DNA from: Rhodococcus sp. RD6.2
GTDB taxonomy: Bacteria; Actinomycetota; Actinomycetes; Mycobacteriales; Mycobacteriaceae
Reading direction: 5' to 3'
Assembly (NCBI RefSeq): GCF_001040705.1
Contig: NZ_CVQP01000007.1
Span: 428,422-492,421 of the forward strand
DNA: 64,000 nt
The first letter of the stretch is position 1. Every line of letters begins with the position of its first letter. Position numbers and translations under genes: made by a program. Under the pieces are notes generated by a model. It did no database searches. It saw only the letters and a list, made by a program, of their open reading frames with translations, and had not been told where the DNA came from. This document shows positions 28,802 to 38,376 of this stretch, piece by piece.

Positions 28802-28881
28802 CGTTCGTGACCGGCCCGTCGACCACGCATCAACGACACCCTGTCGTTGTCCAGATATCGGGAACTGGGACACTGGGGGCC

Positions 28882-30195
28882 GTGACTGTCACCCCGCCTG
28901 ATGCGTCCCGGTCCGCACAACTCTTCGAACGGGCCTCCGCGGTCATCCCGGGTGGCGTGAACTCCCCGGTCCGCGCGTTCGGGTCGGTCGGTGGCACGCC
29001 GCGGTTCATCGCGTCGGCGAAGGGCAGCACCCTCACCGACGTCGACGGCAACGACTACGTCGACCTCGTCTGCTCGTGGGGACCGATGATCCTGGGACAC
29101 GCGCACCCCGCTGTCGTCGAGGCCGTGCGCGAGGCCGCCGTCGGCGGACTATCCTTCGGCGCCCCGACCGAGGGCGAGATCGAACTCGCCGAACTGATCG
29201 TGAACCGCACGTCCGTCGAGCAGGTTCGCCTGGTCAACTCGGGCACCGAGGCGACGATGAGTGCCGTCCGCCTGGCCCGCGGCTTCACCGGCCGCACCAA
29301 GATCGTCAAGTTCGCCGGCTGCTACCACGGTCACGTCGACGCCCTGCTCGCCGAGGCCGGCTCCGGGCTCGCGACGTTTGCGCTGCCCACCTCGCCCGGT
29401 GTCACCGGCGCCCAGTCGTCCGACACGATCGTCCTGCCCTACAACGACCTCGCCGCGGTCGAAGAGGCGTTCGCCGCCCATCCCGGCGAGATCGCCTGCG
29501 TCATCACGGAGGCCGCCGCGGGCAACATGGGCGCGGTCGCGCCGCAGCCAGGATTCAACCTGGGTCTGCGCCGCCTGTGCACCGAGCACGGGGCTCTGCT
29601 GATCATGGACGAGGTCATGACCGGCTTCCGCGTCAGCCGCTCCGGCTGGTATGGCATCGACGGGGTCGCGGGCGACCTCACCACCTTCGGCAAGGTGATG
29701 AGCGGCGGCCTGCCCGCCGCGGCATTCGGTGGCCGTGCCGACGTCATGAACCACCTCGCGCCTGCCGGTCCCGTCTACCAGGCGGGCACCCTGTCGGGTA
29801 ATCCCGTCGCCGTCGCCGCCGGCCTCGCCAGCCTCAAAGCCGCAGATCAGGACGTCTACGACGCCCTCGAACGGAACGCCGCGACACTCGGCCGCCTGCT
29901 CGGTGACGCACTCCACGAGGCAGGCGTGCGGCACCAGGTGCAATTTGCAGGCACCATGGTGAGCGTGTTCTTCGCCGACCGACCCGTCACCAACTACGCG
30001 GAGGCGAAGGCCAGCGACACCTGGCGGTACCCCGCCTTCTTCCACGCGCTGCTCTCCCGCGGCGTGTACGCACCGCCCAGCGCGTTCGAGGCATGGTTCG
30101 TCTCGTCCGCGCTCGACGACGCCGCATTCGACCGCATCGCCGAGGCCGTCCCCGCCGCGGCAGCGGCCGCAGCAGCGGCGACGCCGAGCAGCTGA
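28882..30195 (+). CDS. hemL: Glutamate-1-semialdehyde 2,1-aminomutase
   Basis: The 437-residue PLP enzyme makes 5-aminolevulinate from glutamate-1-semialdehyde, the second step of the C5 heme pathway. [67 protein letters not shown] and Schiff-base Lys271 in [10 protein letters not shown] are diagnostic. GTG 28882 fits the usual N terminus; the frame remains open to 28807. The C terminus carries an Ala-rich run (about 15 Ala residues) not part of the fold. It leads a cluster for heme and cytochrome c maturation. Confidence 0.94.
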   Translation: MTVTPPDASRSAQLFERASAVIPGGVNSPVRAFGSVGGTPRFIASAKGSTLTDVDGNDYVDLVCSWGPMILGHAHPAVVEAVREAAVGGLSFGAPTEGEIELAELIVNRTSVEQVRLVNSGTEATMSAVRLARGFTGRTKIVKFAGCYHGHVDALLAEAGSGLATFALPTSPGVTGAQSSDTIVLPYNDLAAVEEAFAAHPGEIACVITEAAAGNMGAVAPQPGFNLGLRRLCTEHGALLIMDEVMTGFRVSRSGWYGIDGVAGDLTTFGKVMSGGLPAAAFGGRADVMNHLAPAGPVYQAGTLSGNPVAVAAGLASLKAADQDVYDALERNAATLGRLLGDALHEAGVRHQVQFAGTMVSVFFADRPVTNYAEAKASDTWRYPAFFHALLSRGVYAPPSAFEAWFVSSALDDAAFDRIAEAVPAAAAAAAAATPSS

Positions 30196-30238
30196 CCCGA
30201 ACCTGACAGACCACGCCCACGCACCCGGAGCAGACCAC

Positions 30239-30907
30239 GTGACAAGCCCCCAGCAGACGCCGTCCGCAGAGCCCGCCGCATCCCGCACGATCGTCCATGT
30301 CCTGCGCCACGGCGAGGTCCACAACCCGAAGGGCATCCTCTACGGGCGACTCCCCGGCTACCGGCTCTCCGTCACGGGGCAGGCGCAGGCCCGCACGGTC
30401 GCGTCGGTGCTGTCGGGCCACGACATCACCCATGTCGTGGCATCGCCGCTGCAGCGCGCCCAGGAGACGGCCACCCCGATCGCCAGCGCGCACGGGCTGA
30501 CGCTCGCCACCGACGACAACCTCATCGAGGCAGCCAACGACTTCGAAGGCCTGAAGGTGTCCGTCGGGGACGGTGCGCTGCGTCGCCCGCGGCACTGGCT
30601 CAAGCTGCGTGACCCGTTCACACCGTCGTGGGGTGAGCCGTACCTGCAGATCGCGCACCGGATGCTGGCCGCCGTCAACGCCGCGCGCGTCGCGGCCGTC
30701 GGGCACGAGGCCGTCTGCGTCAGCCACCAGTTGCCGGTGTGGACGCTTCGCCGGTTCCTGGAAGGTGAGCGGCTCTGGCACGACCCGCGGAACCGGCAGT
30801 GCGCGCTGGCATCGTTGACCTCCCTGGTCTACGAGGGCGACACCCTCGTCGACATCGTCTACTCCGAACCGGCGGGAGCGTCGGATCCGACGGTGACCGG
30901 GGCATGA
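30239..30907 (+). CDS. Histidine phosphatase family protein (phosphoglycerate mutase-like)
   Basis: The 222-residue protein has the LRHGEV catalytic-His motif near residue 23, the second His in CVSHQLPVW and conserved SPLQRAQETATPIA. It is likely a phosphatase, not a glycolytic mutase. It starts with GTG behind CCGGAG, 43 bp after hemL, and its stop overlaps the start of the TlpA-like gene (ATGA). The conserved place between hemL and the cytochrome c genes is also seen in mycobacteria, but no substrate is known to me. Confidence 0.87.
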   Translation: MTSPQQTPSAEPAASRTIVHVLRHGEVHNPKGILYGRLPGYRLSVTGQAQARTVASVLSGHDITHVVASPLQRAQETATPIASAHGLTLATDDNLIEAANDFEGLKVSVGDGALRRPRHWLKLRDPFTPSWGEPYLQIAHRMLAAVNAARVAAVGHEAVCVSHQLPVWTLRRFLEGERLWHDPRNRQCALASLTSLVYEGDTLVDIVYSEPAGASDPTVTGA

Positions 30908-31551
30908 CCAGGCGCTTCGCGCTCGTGCGCGGTTCAGGGATCTCTGGAACACCGAAACGCGCACGAGTGCTCGCCGCCCTGCTGTCGTGCCTGGTCCTGG
31001 GGACCGTGGCCACCGCATGCGCCACCGGCGACGACGCCGTGGCGACCGGCGGCACCTTCGACTTCGTCTCGCCCGGCGGCCAGACGGAGATCCTCTACGA
31101 CCCGCCCGCCGACCGCGGAACCATCGGCAACCTCACCGGCGAGAACCTCATGGACGAGGGGCAGACCCTGTCCCTGTCGGACTTCGAGGGCCAGGTCGTC
31201 GTCGTCAACCTGTGGGGTCAGTGGTGCGGACCGTGCCGCGGCGAGGCCGACGACCTCGAGAAGGTCTACGAGGCCACCAAGGACCAGGGCGTCGCGTTCC
31301 TCGGCATCAACGTCAAGGACCCGCAGCGCGACAAGCCGCAGGACTTCGTCACCAACTACGGCGTGACCTTCCCGTCGATCTGGGATCCGTCGATGCGCAG
31401 CCTCGGTGCTCTCGGCGGCAGCTACCCGACCAGCGTCATCCCGTCCACGCTCATCCTCGACCGCCAGCACCGCGTCGCGGCCGTGTACCTGACGGCGCTG
31501 CTCGCGGACGACCTGCAGCCCGTGGTGGAGAGGATCGCGGCGGAGCAGTGA
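30904..31551 (+). CDS. TlpA/ResA-like thioredoxin lipoprotein for cytochrome c maturation
   Basis: The 215-residue protein has a lipoprotein signal with lipobox VATAC (about residue 38), then a TlpA-type thioredoxin domain with LWGQWCGPCRGEADDLEKVYE and the cis-Pro in TSVIPSTLILD. It is expected to face outward and to reduce the CxxCH cysteines of apocytochrome c, receiving electrons from CcdA encoded next. ATG 30904 overlaps the phosphatase stop (ATGA). Its own stop overlaps the ccdA GTG (GTGA), giving a chain of translational coupling. Confidence 0.9.
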   Translation: MTRRFALVRGSGISGTPKRARVLAALLSCLVLGTVATACATGDDAVATGGTFDFVSPGGQTEILYDPPADRGTIGNLTGENLMDEGQTLSLSDFEGQVVVVNLWGQWCGPCRGEADDLEKVYEATKDQGVAFLGINVKDPQRDKPQDFVTNYGVTFPSIWDPSMRSLGALGGSYPTSVIPSTLILDRQHRVAAVYLTALLADDLQPVVERIAAEQ

Positions 31552-32369
31552 ACAGCATGATTCTCGCGCAGGGCGTCGGCGAGACCTTCCAGTCCACCGC
31601 GGCGTCCGGGCCGCTCCTTCTCGCGTTCCTCGTCTGCATCCTCGCCGGGCTCGTCTCGTTCGCGTCGCCGTGCGTCGTGCCGCTCGTCCCCGGCTACCTG
31701 TCGTATCTGGCCGGAGTCGTCGGAGCGGAGGCCCCGCCGGTGACCGCCGAGCAGGCCGTCGTGCGCACCGAGACGCGGACCGCTCGACTGCGGGTCGCAG
31801 GCGCGGCGGCGCTGTTCGTCGCCGGCTTCACGGTCGTGTTCGTGCTGGCCACGATGACGGTGTTCGGGACGATGTCGGCGCTGTCGGTGAACCGCGAGAT
31901 GTTCCAGCGGATCGGCGGCGTCGTCACGATCGCGATGGGCCTGGTGTTCATCGGACTCGTGCCCGCGCTCCAACGCGACGTGCGGTTCGAGCCACGCCGG
32001 ATCTCCGGACTGGTCGGGGCGCCGCTGCTCGGCGGCGTCTTCGCACTCGGCTGGACGCCGTGCCTCGGCCCGACGCTGACCGGCGTGCTCACCGTCGCCG
32101 CAGGCACCGAAGGGGCCACGGCTGCCCGCGGACTGATCCTGATGATCGCCTACTGCCTCGGGCTCGGTCTGCCGTTCGTGATCCTCGCGTTCGGGTCGGC
32201 CGGCGCGCTGCGCGGAGTCGGCTGGCTTCGCCGCAATGCCCGCGTCATCCAGGTCTTCGGTGGCGTGATGCTCGTGGCGGTCGGTGTCGCGCTGGTGACC
32301 GGTGCCTGGGACGTGTTCGTGGGATGGGTGCGCGATGCATTCGTCTCGGATGTGACGCTGCCGATCTGA
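31548..32369 (+). CDS. ccdA: Cytochrome c biogenesis thiol-disulfide transporter CcdA
   Basis: The 273-residue protein has six transmembrane helices and the two conserved Cys sites FASPCVVPLVPGYLSYLAG and GWTPCLGPTLTGVL that relay electrons from cytoplasmic thioredoxin to the outer side. GTG 31548 overlaps the upstream stop; ATG 31557 with GGAG 11 bases before it is an alternative. It works with the preceding TlpA-like lipoprotein and the following ResB-CcsB haem ligase. Confidence 0.92.
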   Translation: MNSMILAQGVGETFQSTAASGPLLLAFLVCILAGLVSFASPCVVPLVPGYLSYLAGVVGAEAPPVTAEQAVVRTETRTARLRVAGAAALFVAGFTVVFVLATMTVFGTMSALSVNREMFQRIGGVVTIAMGLVFIGLVPALQRDVRFEPRRISGLVGAPLLGGVFALGWTPCLGPTLTGVLTVAAGTEGATAARGLILMIAYCLGLGLPFVILAFGSAGALRGVGWLRRNARVIQVFGGVMLVAVGVALVTGAWDVFVGWVRDAFVSDVTLPI

Positions 32370-32383
32370 TGACGGCAGACGAG

Positions 32384-32390
32384 AAGGAGG
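32384..32390 (+). promoter_or_regulatory. Shine-Dalgarno sequence deciding the resB start
   Basis: AAGGAGG is an ideal ribosome binding site placed 5 bases before GTG 32396. It shows that resB begins there and not at ATG 32369, which overlaps the ccdA stop. Confidence 0.8.
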
Positions 32391-32395
32391 ACGCA

Positions 32396-34078
32396 GTGAC
32401 GGACGAGAGCCGGACCGCGGTTCCACGGCAGTCCGCCGCGGGACGCCTGGTTGCCCTCGTGCGCAACACCTGGCGCGGACTGACATCGATGCGGACCGCG
32501 CTGGTCCTGCTGTTCCTGCTCGCCATCGCGGCGATCCCCGGGGCGCTGCTGCCGCAGCGCAGTCTCAACGCGGGCAAGGTCGACGAGTACATCGCCAACC
32601 GCCCGACGCTGGGTCCCTGGATGGACCGCCTCGAACTGTTCGACGTGTTCGGCAGCTTCTGGTTCACCGCCATCTACGTGCTGCTGTTCGTCTCGCTGAT
32701 CGGCTGCATCACCCCACGGTGCTGGGAGCACTTCCAGGCATTGCGCACCAAACCGGTCGCGGCGCCGCGCAGGCTGTCGCGCCTGCCGCATCACTCGGAG
32801 ACCGTTGTCGCCGCCACCCCGGATGAGGTCGTCACGGGTGCGCTGAGCCGGCTGCGCGGCTGGAAGACCGTCACCCGCTCGGGCGACGACCTGCGAGGGG
32901 GCCGCCCCGGCGAGATCACCGTGTCCGCGGAGAAGGGCTACCTGCGCGAGGCGGGGAATCTCGTGTTCCACCTCTCGCTCGTCGGACTCCTCGCCGCGAT
33001 CGCCATCGGCAAGCTGTTCGGCTACGAAGGTCAGGTCATCGTCATCGCCGACGGCGGCCCCGGCGTCTGCACGACCTCACCCGCCGCCTTCGACTCGTTC
33101 CGTGCCGGATTGGAGGAGGACGGCCTGGGTCTGACGCCGGTGTGCGTGAAGGTCAAGGACTTCACCGCCGACTACCTCGAGAACGGTCAGGCCGAGATGT
33201 TCACCTCGAACGTCGAGTACCAGGCAGGCGACGACCTCGCGACCAATACTTGGCGCGAGACCCAGCTGCGCGTCAACCACCCGCTTCGGGTCGCGGGCGA
33301 CCGCGTCTACCTGCAGGGCCACGGGTACGCGCCGACCTTCACGGTCACGTTCCCGAACGGCGAGACCCGCACGGAGACGCTGCAGTGGCGTCCGGACGAC
33401 GCGACGACGTTCCTGTCGAGCGGCGCGATGCGGTTCGATCCGCCGGGCGGCTTGTATCCGGACGAGACCGAACGCCGGAAGAACCAGATCGGCATCGAGG
33501 GCTTGTTCGCTCCGACGGCGCTGTTCCACGGCGAGTTGCTGACGTCGAGCTTCCCGGCCCTCAGCGATCCCGCGGTGGCCATCGACGTCTACAAGGGCGA
33601 CACCGGACTCGACACCGGTAACCCGCAGTCGATCTTCTCGCTGAGCAAGGAACTGGTAAATCAGGGCCGGATGGTGAAGGAGGCCCGGGTGAACCTGTAC
33701 CCGGGCGAGTCCACGACCCTGTCCGACGGCACCGTGGTCCGGTTCGACGGCGCCACGGACTTCGTCAACCTGCAGGTGTCGCACGATCCGGCGCAGACAT
33801 GGGTGCTGGTGTTCGCGGTGACGATGCTGGGTGGGCTGCTGGTGTCGTTGCTGGTCAAGCGGCGTCGCGTCTGGGTGCGTGTGTACCCGGCGCCGGCCGG
33901 ACAGGATGCCGACACGGTGTCGGATACATTGGTCGAGGAACCACGACGTACCGTAGTAGAGCTGGGCGGGCTCGCCCGCACGGATCAAGCCGGCTGGGGC
34001 GACGAGTTCGACCGGCTCGCAGAGCGGCTGCTCGAAGACCTCGGGCGACCGACCGACACACCGCACAGCCGCGACTGA
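32396..34078 (+). CDS. resB: Cytochrome c biogenesis protein ResB (System II)
   Basis: The 560-residue protein has three N-terminal transmembrane helices (MRTALVLLFLLAIAAIPGALLPQ; FWFTAIYVLLFVSLIGCITPR; NLVFHLSLVGLLAAIAIG), a large outer domain (about residues 210-470) and a last helix (WVLVFAVTMLGGLLVSLLV) with a cytoplasmic tail. Together with CcsB it forms the haem transporter/ligase that attaches haem to apocytochrome c outside the membrane. The start was set by the AAGGAGG motif. The gene is 26 bp after ccdA and 19 bp before ccsB. Confidence 0.92.
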   Translation: MTDESRTAVPRQSAAGRLVALVRNTWRGLTSMRTALVLLFLLAIAAIPGALLPQRSLNAGKVDEYIANRPTLGPWMDRLELFDVFGSFWFTAIYVLLFVSLIGCITPRCWEHFQALRTKPVAAPRRLSRLPHHSETVVAATPDEVVTGALSRLRGWKTVTRSGDDLRGGRPGEITVSAEKGYLREAGNLVFHLSLVGLLAAIAIGKLFGYEGQVIVIADGGPGVCTTSPAAFDSFRAGLEEDGLGLTPVCVKVKDFTADYLENGQAEMFTSNVEYQAGDDLATNTWRETQLRVNHPLRVAGDRVYLQGHGYAPTFTVTFPNGETRTETLQWRPDDATTFLSSGAMRFDPPGGLYPDETERRKNQIGIEGLFAPTALFHGELLTSSFPALSDPAVAIDVYKGDTGLDTGNPQSIFSLSKELVNQGRMVKEARVNLYPGESTTLSDGTVVRFDGATDFVNLQVSHDPAQTWVLVFAVTMLGGLLVSLLVKRRRVWVRVYPAPAGQDADTVSDTLVEEPRRTVVELGGLARTDQAGWGDEFDRLAERLLEDLGRPTDTPHSRD

Positions 34079-34097
34079 CGCGCAGGAGAGACAAAGC

Positions 34098-35072
34098 ATG
34101 CCGATCAACGAGACCTTGTCGCACTACAGCGACCTGGCGTTCGAATCCGCGTTCGCGATCTTCGTTCTGGCGTTCGTACTGCTCATTGCGCAGTACGCAA
34201 CGACCAGGGCCCGTGCTGTTCAGGAGCGCGAGCTGGTCGCCGCAGGCGGGGTGCCCGCCGCGCCGTCGGCGCAGGTCCCCGGCAGGGTGAGCGAGCCGCA
34301 GGGCAAGCCGATGTCCGAGCGGCTCGGCAACATGGCGATGGCCGTGCTCGTCGTCGGTGTCGTCCTGCAGTGGGCGGCCATCGTCCTGCGTGGCTTCGCC
34401 ACCGAGCGCTTCCCGCTGGGCAACATGTACGAGTTCGTGAGCATGGCAGTCGCCGTGGCGACTGCAGTCGGCGTCGCGACGCTCCGCAAGCAGCAGTACC
34501 GGTCGCTGTGGGCGTTCCTGCTGATCCCGGTGCTGATCCTGATGTTCCTCGCGGGCACCGTGCTCTACGCGGACGCGGCACCCGTCGTCCCCGCGTTGCG
34601 GTCCTACTGGCTGCCCATCCACGTGACCATCATCAGCGTCGGCAGTGGCATCTTCCTCGTCTCCGGCGTCGCCAGCATTCTGTTCCTGCTGCGCATCCGG
34701 CAGCCCAAGGGGGAGGAGTCGACCGGTCTGATCGGTCGGCTCGCCGCGCGCCTGCCCGACGCCCAGACCCTCGACCGGCTCGCCTACAAGACGACGATCG
34801 TCGCGTTCCCGATCTTCGGTGCGGGCGTCGTACTCGGGGCGATCTGGGCGGAAGCGGCGTGGGGCCGATTCTGGGGCTGGGATCCGAAGGAGACTGTCTC
34901 CTTCATCACCTGGGTCATCTACGCCGCATACCTGCATGCTCGCGCGACGGCCGGCTGGCGCGACACGCGCGCCGCGTGGATCAATGTCGCCGGCTTCGTC
35001 GCGATGCTGTTCAACCTCTTCATCATCAACATGGTGGTGTCCGGGTTGCACTCCTATGCCGGTCTGAACTGA
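34098..35072 (+). CDS. ccsB: Cytochrome c biogenesis protein CcsB (CcsA family haem ligase)
   Basis: The 324-residue membrane protein has about eight helices and the haem-handling tryptophan motif WGRFWGWDPKE (about residue 255-265), with conserved His residues in LPIHVTI and YLHARA. It transports haem and ligates it to apocytochrome c with ResB. ATG 34098 follows AGGAGAGA. It ends the cytochrome c operon; a 142-bp gap precedes the PBP-like gene. Confidence 0.93.
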   Translation: MPINETLSHYSDLAFESAFAIFVLAFVLLIAQYATTRARAVQERELVAAGGVPAAPSAQVPGRVSEPQGKPMSERLGNMAMAVLVVGVVLQWAAIVLRGFATERFPLGNMYEFVSMAVAVATAVGVATLRKQQYRSLWAFLLIPVLILMFLAGTVLYADAAPVVPALRSYWLPIHVTIISVGSGIFLVSGVASILFLLRIRQPKGEESTGLIGRLAARLPDAQTLDRLAYKTTIVAFPIFGAGVVLGAIWAEAAWGRFWGWDPKETVSFITWVIYAAYLHARATAGWRDTRAAWINVAGFVAMLFNLFIINMVVSGLHSYAGLN

Positions 35073-35214
35073 CCTTTCGTCGGATGGCGGAGGTTCGGAT
35101 CACGTCGCTGCACGGAGTGGATAACGCTACGTGCACGGAACCGTGGCGGACTTGTTACCGCTTATCTCAGGTGGGTGCATGTACTGGACACACTTGGTAA
35201 CGGATGATCGAGGC

Positions 35215-36861
35215 ATGCGGACTAGGGGGCGTGGGCGCCGACTGCGGATTCTGGGCGCGGTCGCACTCTGTGCTGCGCTGCTCCTGGCGGTCGGTCTCGT
35301 ATCAGGGGTCTTCGCCAAGCCGAAGGACGACGCCCCGACCGTGCTCGCGAGCTACATGGACGCCCTCAACGACGGTGACATCGACGAGGCCGCCGAACTG
35401 ACGTCCTATCCGAACGCCGCCAGGGACGCGATGGCGCAGGCGTTCGACGCGTTGTCGCCGGAGTCGGTGGAGTTCGAGGTCAACCAGATCATCAACCTCG
35501 ACGTGGATTCCGGAATGTTCAACGGCGTCGCCACCTGGAATCTCGGCCCGGACAGGTCCTGGACCTACAACGTGGACGGCTGGGTCCGCCACCTCTCCGT
35601 CGGGTGGCGAGTGTCGTGGAACCCCGGCACCTTCATGCCGGGAATCGGCAACGGGCGGACCGTCCGGCTGGACCGGACCGACGCCGCCCCGCCCACGGTG
35701 TTCGACATCGCGGGCAAGCCCATGATGACCGAGCAGACCATCAACGCGGTTCGTCTCGACCCCACCCTGACCAGGGATCCGATCGCCAGCTCGATCGCGC
35801 TCGCGAAGGCGATCGAGCCGGTCGCGCCGCTGATCACGGCGGAGGAACTGCAGCAGGAACTCGCGGCGTCGAACGGTGAGCGCATCACGGCCGTCAACCT
35901 GCGCGACGGCGACTACGCCGTCCTCGAGGACGACCTGCGCGCGGTTCCCGGTGTCGTGGTCGAGAGCAACCCGCGCCTGATCACCATAGACCGCCGGGTG
36001 TACGGACCCGTCGTCGACGCGATGCGCAGCGTGTGGCAGGCCAATCGCGACGAGACGCAGGGCTGGGCGATCAACTCGGTCGACCCGAACGGACAGGTCA
36101 CCCGGCTCACCGGCCACCAGGGACCGCCCGGACCCGACATCCGGTCCACGATCGAACCACGCATGCAGATGGCCGCCGCCGACGCTGCGGTCAGCGTCGG
36201 AACCCCCTCCGCGATCGTCGTGATGCAGCCGTCGACGGGCGCGATTCTCGCCGCCGCGCAGAACAATCAGGCCAGCGAGGTCGGGCCGATCGCCTTCACC
36301 GGCACCTATCCGGCGGGATCGACCCTCGACCTGGTGCGGACCGCCGCGCAGGCGCAGGGCGTCGACGTCGAGCAGGCCGCGAAGCAGCTCGGGATCGGCC
36401 TGCAGTACAAGATTCCCAACCTCGAACAGGAGACGGTGTCCTTCGCAGGCGACGGCCCCAACCTGATGCGGGGAACCACCGACCGTGACGACGACGCCGA
36501 GGTCAGCCCGTTCGGAATGGCACTGGTCGCGGCGTCCATCGCGCGCGGCGCCCCGACGGTCCCGATCATCGCCGCCGGACAGCCCGCGACCACCGACGAG
36601 GAACTGGTGCAGTTGCCCGCAGTGGTCACCGACCAGTTGCGGGGGATCATGCGCGCGACCGTCCACGGCGGTCCGGCCTCATTGCTCGCGGGCTGGGGTG
36701 ACCTGATCGGCGCGACCGGTAACCACGGCGACGACCAGTGGTTCTACGGCTCGAAGGGCGACCTCGCGTTCGCCGTCTACGTCGAGGACGCCGACGGCAG
36801 TGACCTCGCGGTCAAGGTGACGGACCGGCTGTTCAAGGCACTGGCCAAGCCGTCGGAGTGA
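35215..36861 (+). CDS. PBP-like protein with MecA-type N domain and degenerate transpeptidase motifs
   Basis: The 548-residue protein has one N-terminal transmembrane helix (ILGAVALCAALLLAVGLVSG), a MecA_N/NTF2-like domain (VLASYMDALNDGDIDEAAEL, about residues 40-150), a PBP dimerisation-like region and a transpeptidase fold. Where active enzymes read YPPGSTFK, this reads YPAGS369TLD372, so the catalytic Lys is Asp; the KTG triad reads ATG (residues 500-502). No SxN motif is found, and the segment that normally carries it is largely missing. The fold is probably retained as a scaffold or regulator of wall synthesis. ATG 35215 is chosen; the frame is open to 35131. Confidence 0.78.
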   Translation: MRTRGRGRRLRILGAVALCAALLLAVGLVSGVFAKPKDDAPTVLASYMDALNDGDIDEAAELTSYPNAARDAMAQAFDALSPESVEFEVNQIINLDVDSGMFNGVATWNLGPDRSWTYNVDGWVRHLSVGWRVSWNPGTFMPGIGNGRTVRLDRTDAAPPTVFDIAGKPMMTEQTINAVRLDPTLTRDPIASSIALAKAIEPVAPLITAEELQQELAASNGERITAVNLRDGDYAVLEDDLRAVPGVVVESNPRLITIDRRVYGPVVDAMRSVWQANRDETQGWAINSVDPNGQVTRLTGHQGPPGPDIRSTIEPRMQMAAADAAVSVGTPSAIVVMQPSTGAILAAAQNNQASEVGPIAFTGTYPAGSTLDLVRTAAQAQGVDVEQAAKQLGIGLQYKIPNLEQETVSFAGDGPNLMRGTTDRDDDAEVSPFGMALVAASIARGAPTVPIIAAGQPATTDEELVQLPAVVTDQLRGIMRATVHGGPASLLAGWGDLIGATGNHGDDQWFYGSKGDLAFAVYVEDADGSDLAVKVTDRLFKALAKPSE

Positions 36862-36877
36862 CCGGTCGGGCGACGGG

Positions 36878-37078
36878 TCACTCCTTGGGGTCGCTCGCGT
36901 TCCCGTCCGGCGTCTCCCCGGACTTGCGGTGATTCTGCCGGTCGACCTGCCACAGGAACTCGGGGTCGTCGTCGGGACCGACCACTCCTCGAGCGGGGGT
37001 CCGTGTGTCGGGCCCGAATCCCTTCCACAGCAGCACGGCAAGCGTCACCAGTCCGATGAGCGCCAACAGGTAGATCAC
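36878..37078 (-). CDS. Small single-span membrane protein
   Basis: The 66-residue product has one N-terminal helix (MIYLLALIGLVTLAVLLWKGFG) and an acidic-polar tail (VVGPDDDPEFLWQVDRQNHRK). It starts with GTG 37078 behind a perfect AAGGAGG (complement of 37085-37091, spacing 6), which strongly supports it as real. It is convergent with the PBP-like gene, separated by 16 bp, and downstream of the thiolase terminator, so it needs its own promoter. Function unknown. Confidence 0.75.
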   Translation of the reverse strand: MIYLLALIGLVTLAVLLWKGFGPDTRTPARGVVGPDDDPEFLWQVDRQNHRKSGETPDGNASDPKE

Positions 37079-37130
37079 GACGCACCTCCTTCATCCCAGG
37101 CTAGTCGCACGGACAGGCCCGTCACAGGGC

Positions 37131-37173
37131 GAAGGGCACCTTCGGCCGGACGGACCGGTCGAAGGTGCCCTTC
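37131..37173 (-). terminator. Long hairpin after the thiolase gene
   Basis: Perfect 14-bp arms (37131-37144 and 37160-37173) extend inward through a G-U pair and CCGG/CCGG to give about 19 bp around a 5-nt loop ACGGA. It lies 13 bp beyond the thiolase stop on the minus strand. No U tract is present. Confidence 0.75.
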
Positions 37174-37185
37174 ACCATGGAATTG

Positions 37186-38376
37186 TCAGACGGAGACGAT
37201 AACCGACGAGCCGTGGCCGAACAGTCCCTGGTTGGCGGTGATGCCGACGCGGGCGCCGTCGACCTGACGGCCCTCGGCCTGCCCACGCAGCTGCCAGGTC
37301 AGCTCGCAGACCTGTGCGAGCGCCTGGGCCGGGACGGCCTCACCGAAGCACGCCAGACCACCGGACGGATTGACCGGGATCCGGCCACCGATCGTGGTGT
37401 CGCCAGCACGGAGCAGATGCTCGGCCTCGCCGCGCTTGCACAGGGCGAGATCCTCGATCCAGTCCAGCTCGACCGAGGTGGCCAGGTCGTAGACCTCGGC
37501 GACGTCGACGTCCTCCGGCGAGATGCCGGCCTCCTCGTAGGCCGCGTGACCGATGGACTCCTTGAACGTCAGCTCCGGAGCCGCCACCGCGGACGCCGAG
37601 TCGGTGGAGAAGTTCGGCATGTCCATGATGGTCTGCGGGAACGTGGGGGTGACGGTGGAGATCGCACTGATCCGAACCGGATCCACGATGCCCATCTTGC
37701 GGGCGTACTCCATCGACGTGACGAGCACGGCCGCACCACCGTCGGACGTGGCGCAGATGTCGAGCAGGTGGAGAGGGTTGGAGACCACGGGGGAGGCCAG
37801 CACGTTCTCGACCGTGACCTCCTTGCGGTAGCGCGCGTTCGGGTTGCTCAGGCCGTGCCTGGCGTTCTTGACCTTCACGTTGGCGAAGTCCTCGGAGGTG
37901 GCGCCGTAGAGGTCCATGCGCCGACGTGCGTTGAGGGCGAAGTAGGCCGGGTTGGTCATGCCCATCAGGCGGAAGCGCAGCCAGTCCGGATCATCCCAGC
38001 GCTCGCCTGCGACGGGCGCCAGGAAGCCCTTCGGGGTGGTGTCCGCGCCGACGACGAGGGCGACCTCGCTCAGACCGGCCAGGATGCGGGCGCGGGCGGT
38101 GTCCAGTGCCTGGGCGCCGGTGGCGCACGCCGCGTACGACGTGGCGACGCGGGCGCCGTTCCAGCCGAGCGCCTGGGCGAACGTCGCGCCTGCGACGTAT
38201 CCGCCGTAGCCGTTGCGGACGGTCTCGCCGCCGACGATGTAGTCGACGTCCTGCCACGGCACGTTGGCGTCGGCCAGTGCGGCACGCGCGGCGGCGACGC
38301 CGTACTTGACGAACGAGTGGCCCCACTTGCCCCACGGGTGCATGCCGACACCGAGGATCGCGACGTCCTTGCTCAT
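37186..38376 (-). CDS. Thiolase / lipid-transfer protein (SCP-x thiolase type)
   Basis: The 396-residue thiolase-superfamily protein has the reactive Cys in SYAACATGAQALDTAR, GGETVRNGYGG near residue 50 and the C-terminal NPSGGLACFGEAVPAQALAQ and GHGSSVIVS. It resembles the actinobacterial lipid-transfer (Ltp) thiolases that act with a DUF35 partner in steroid or fatty-acyl side-chain breakdown. Its ATG overlaps the stop of the DUF35 gene (ATGA), so the two subunits are made together. A KstR-type box upstream of the pair points to the steroid regulon. Thiolysis versus retro-aldol cleavage cannot be decided here. Confidence 0.85.
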   Translation of the reverse strand: MSKDVAILGVGMHPWGKWGHSFVKYGVAAARAALADANVPWQDVDYIVGGETVRNGYGGYVAGATFAQALGWNGARVATSYAACATGAQALDTARARILAGLSEVALVVGADTTPKGFLAPVAGERWDDPDWLRFRLMGMTNPAYFALNARRRMDLYGATSEDFANVKVKNARHGLSNPNARYRKEVTVENVLASPVVSNPLHLLDICATSDGGAAVLVTSMEYARKMGIVDPVRISAISTVTPTFPQTIMDMPNFSTDSASAVAAPELTFKESIGHAAYEEAGISPEDVDVAEVYDLATSVELDWIEDLALCKRGEAEHLLRAGDTTIGGRIPVNPSGGLACFGEAVPAQALAQVCELTWQLRGQAEGRQVDGARVGITANQGLFGHGSSVIVSV

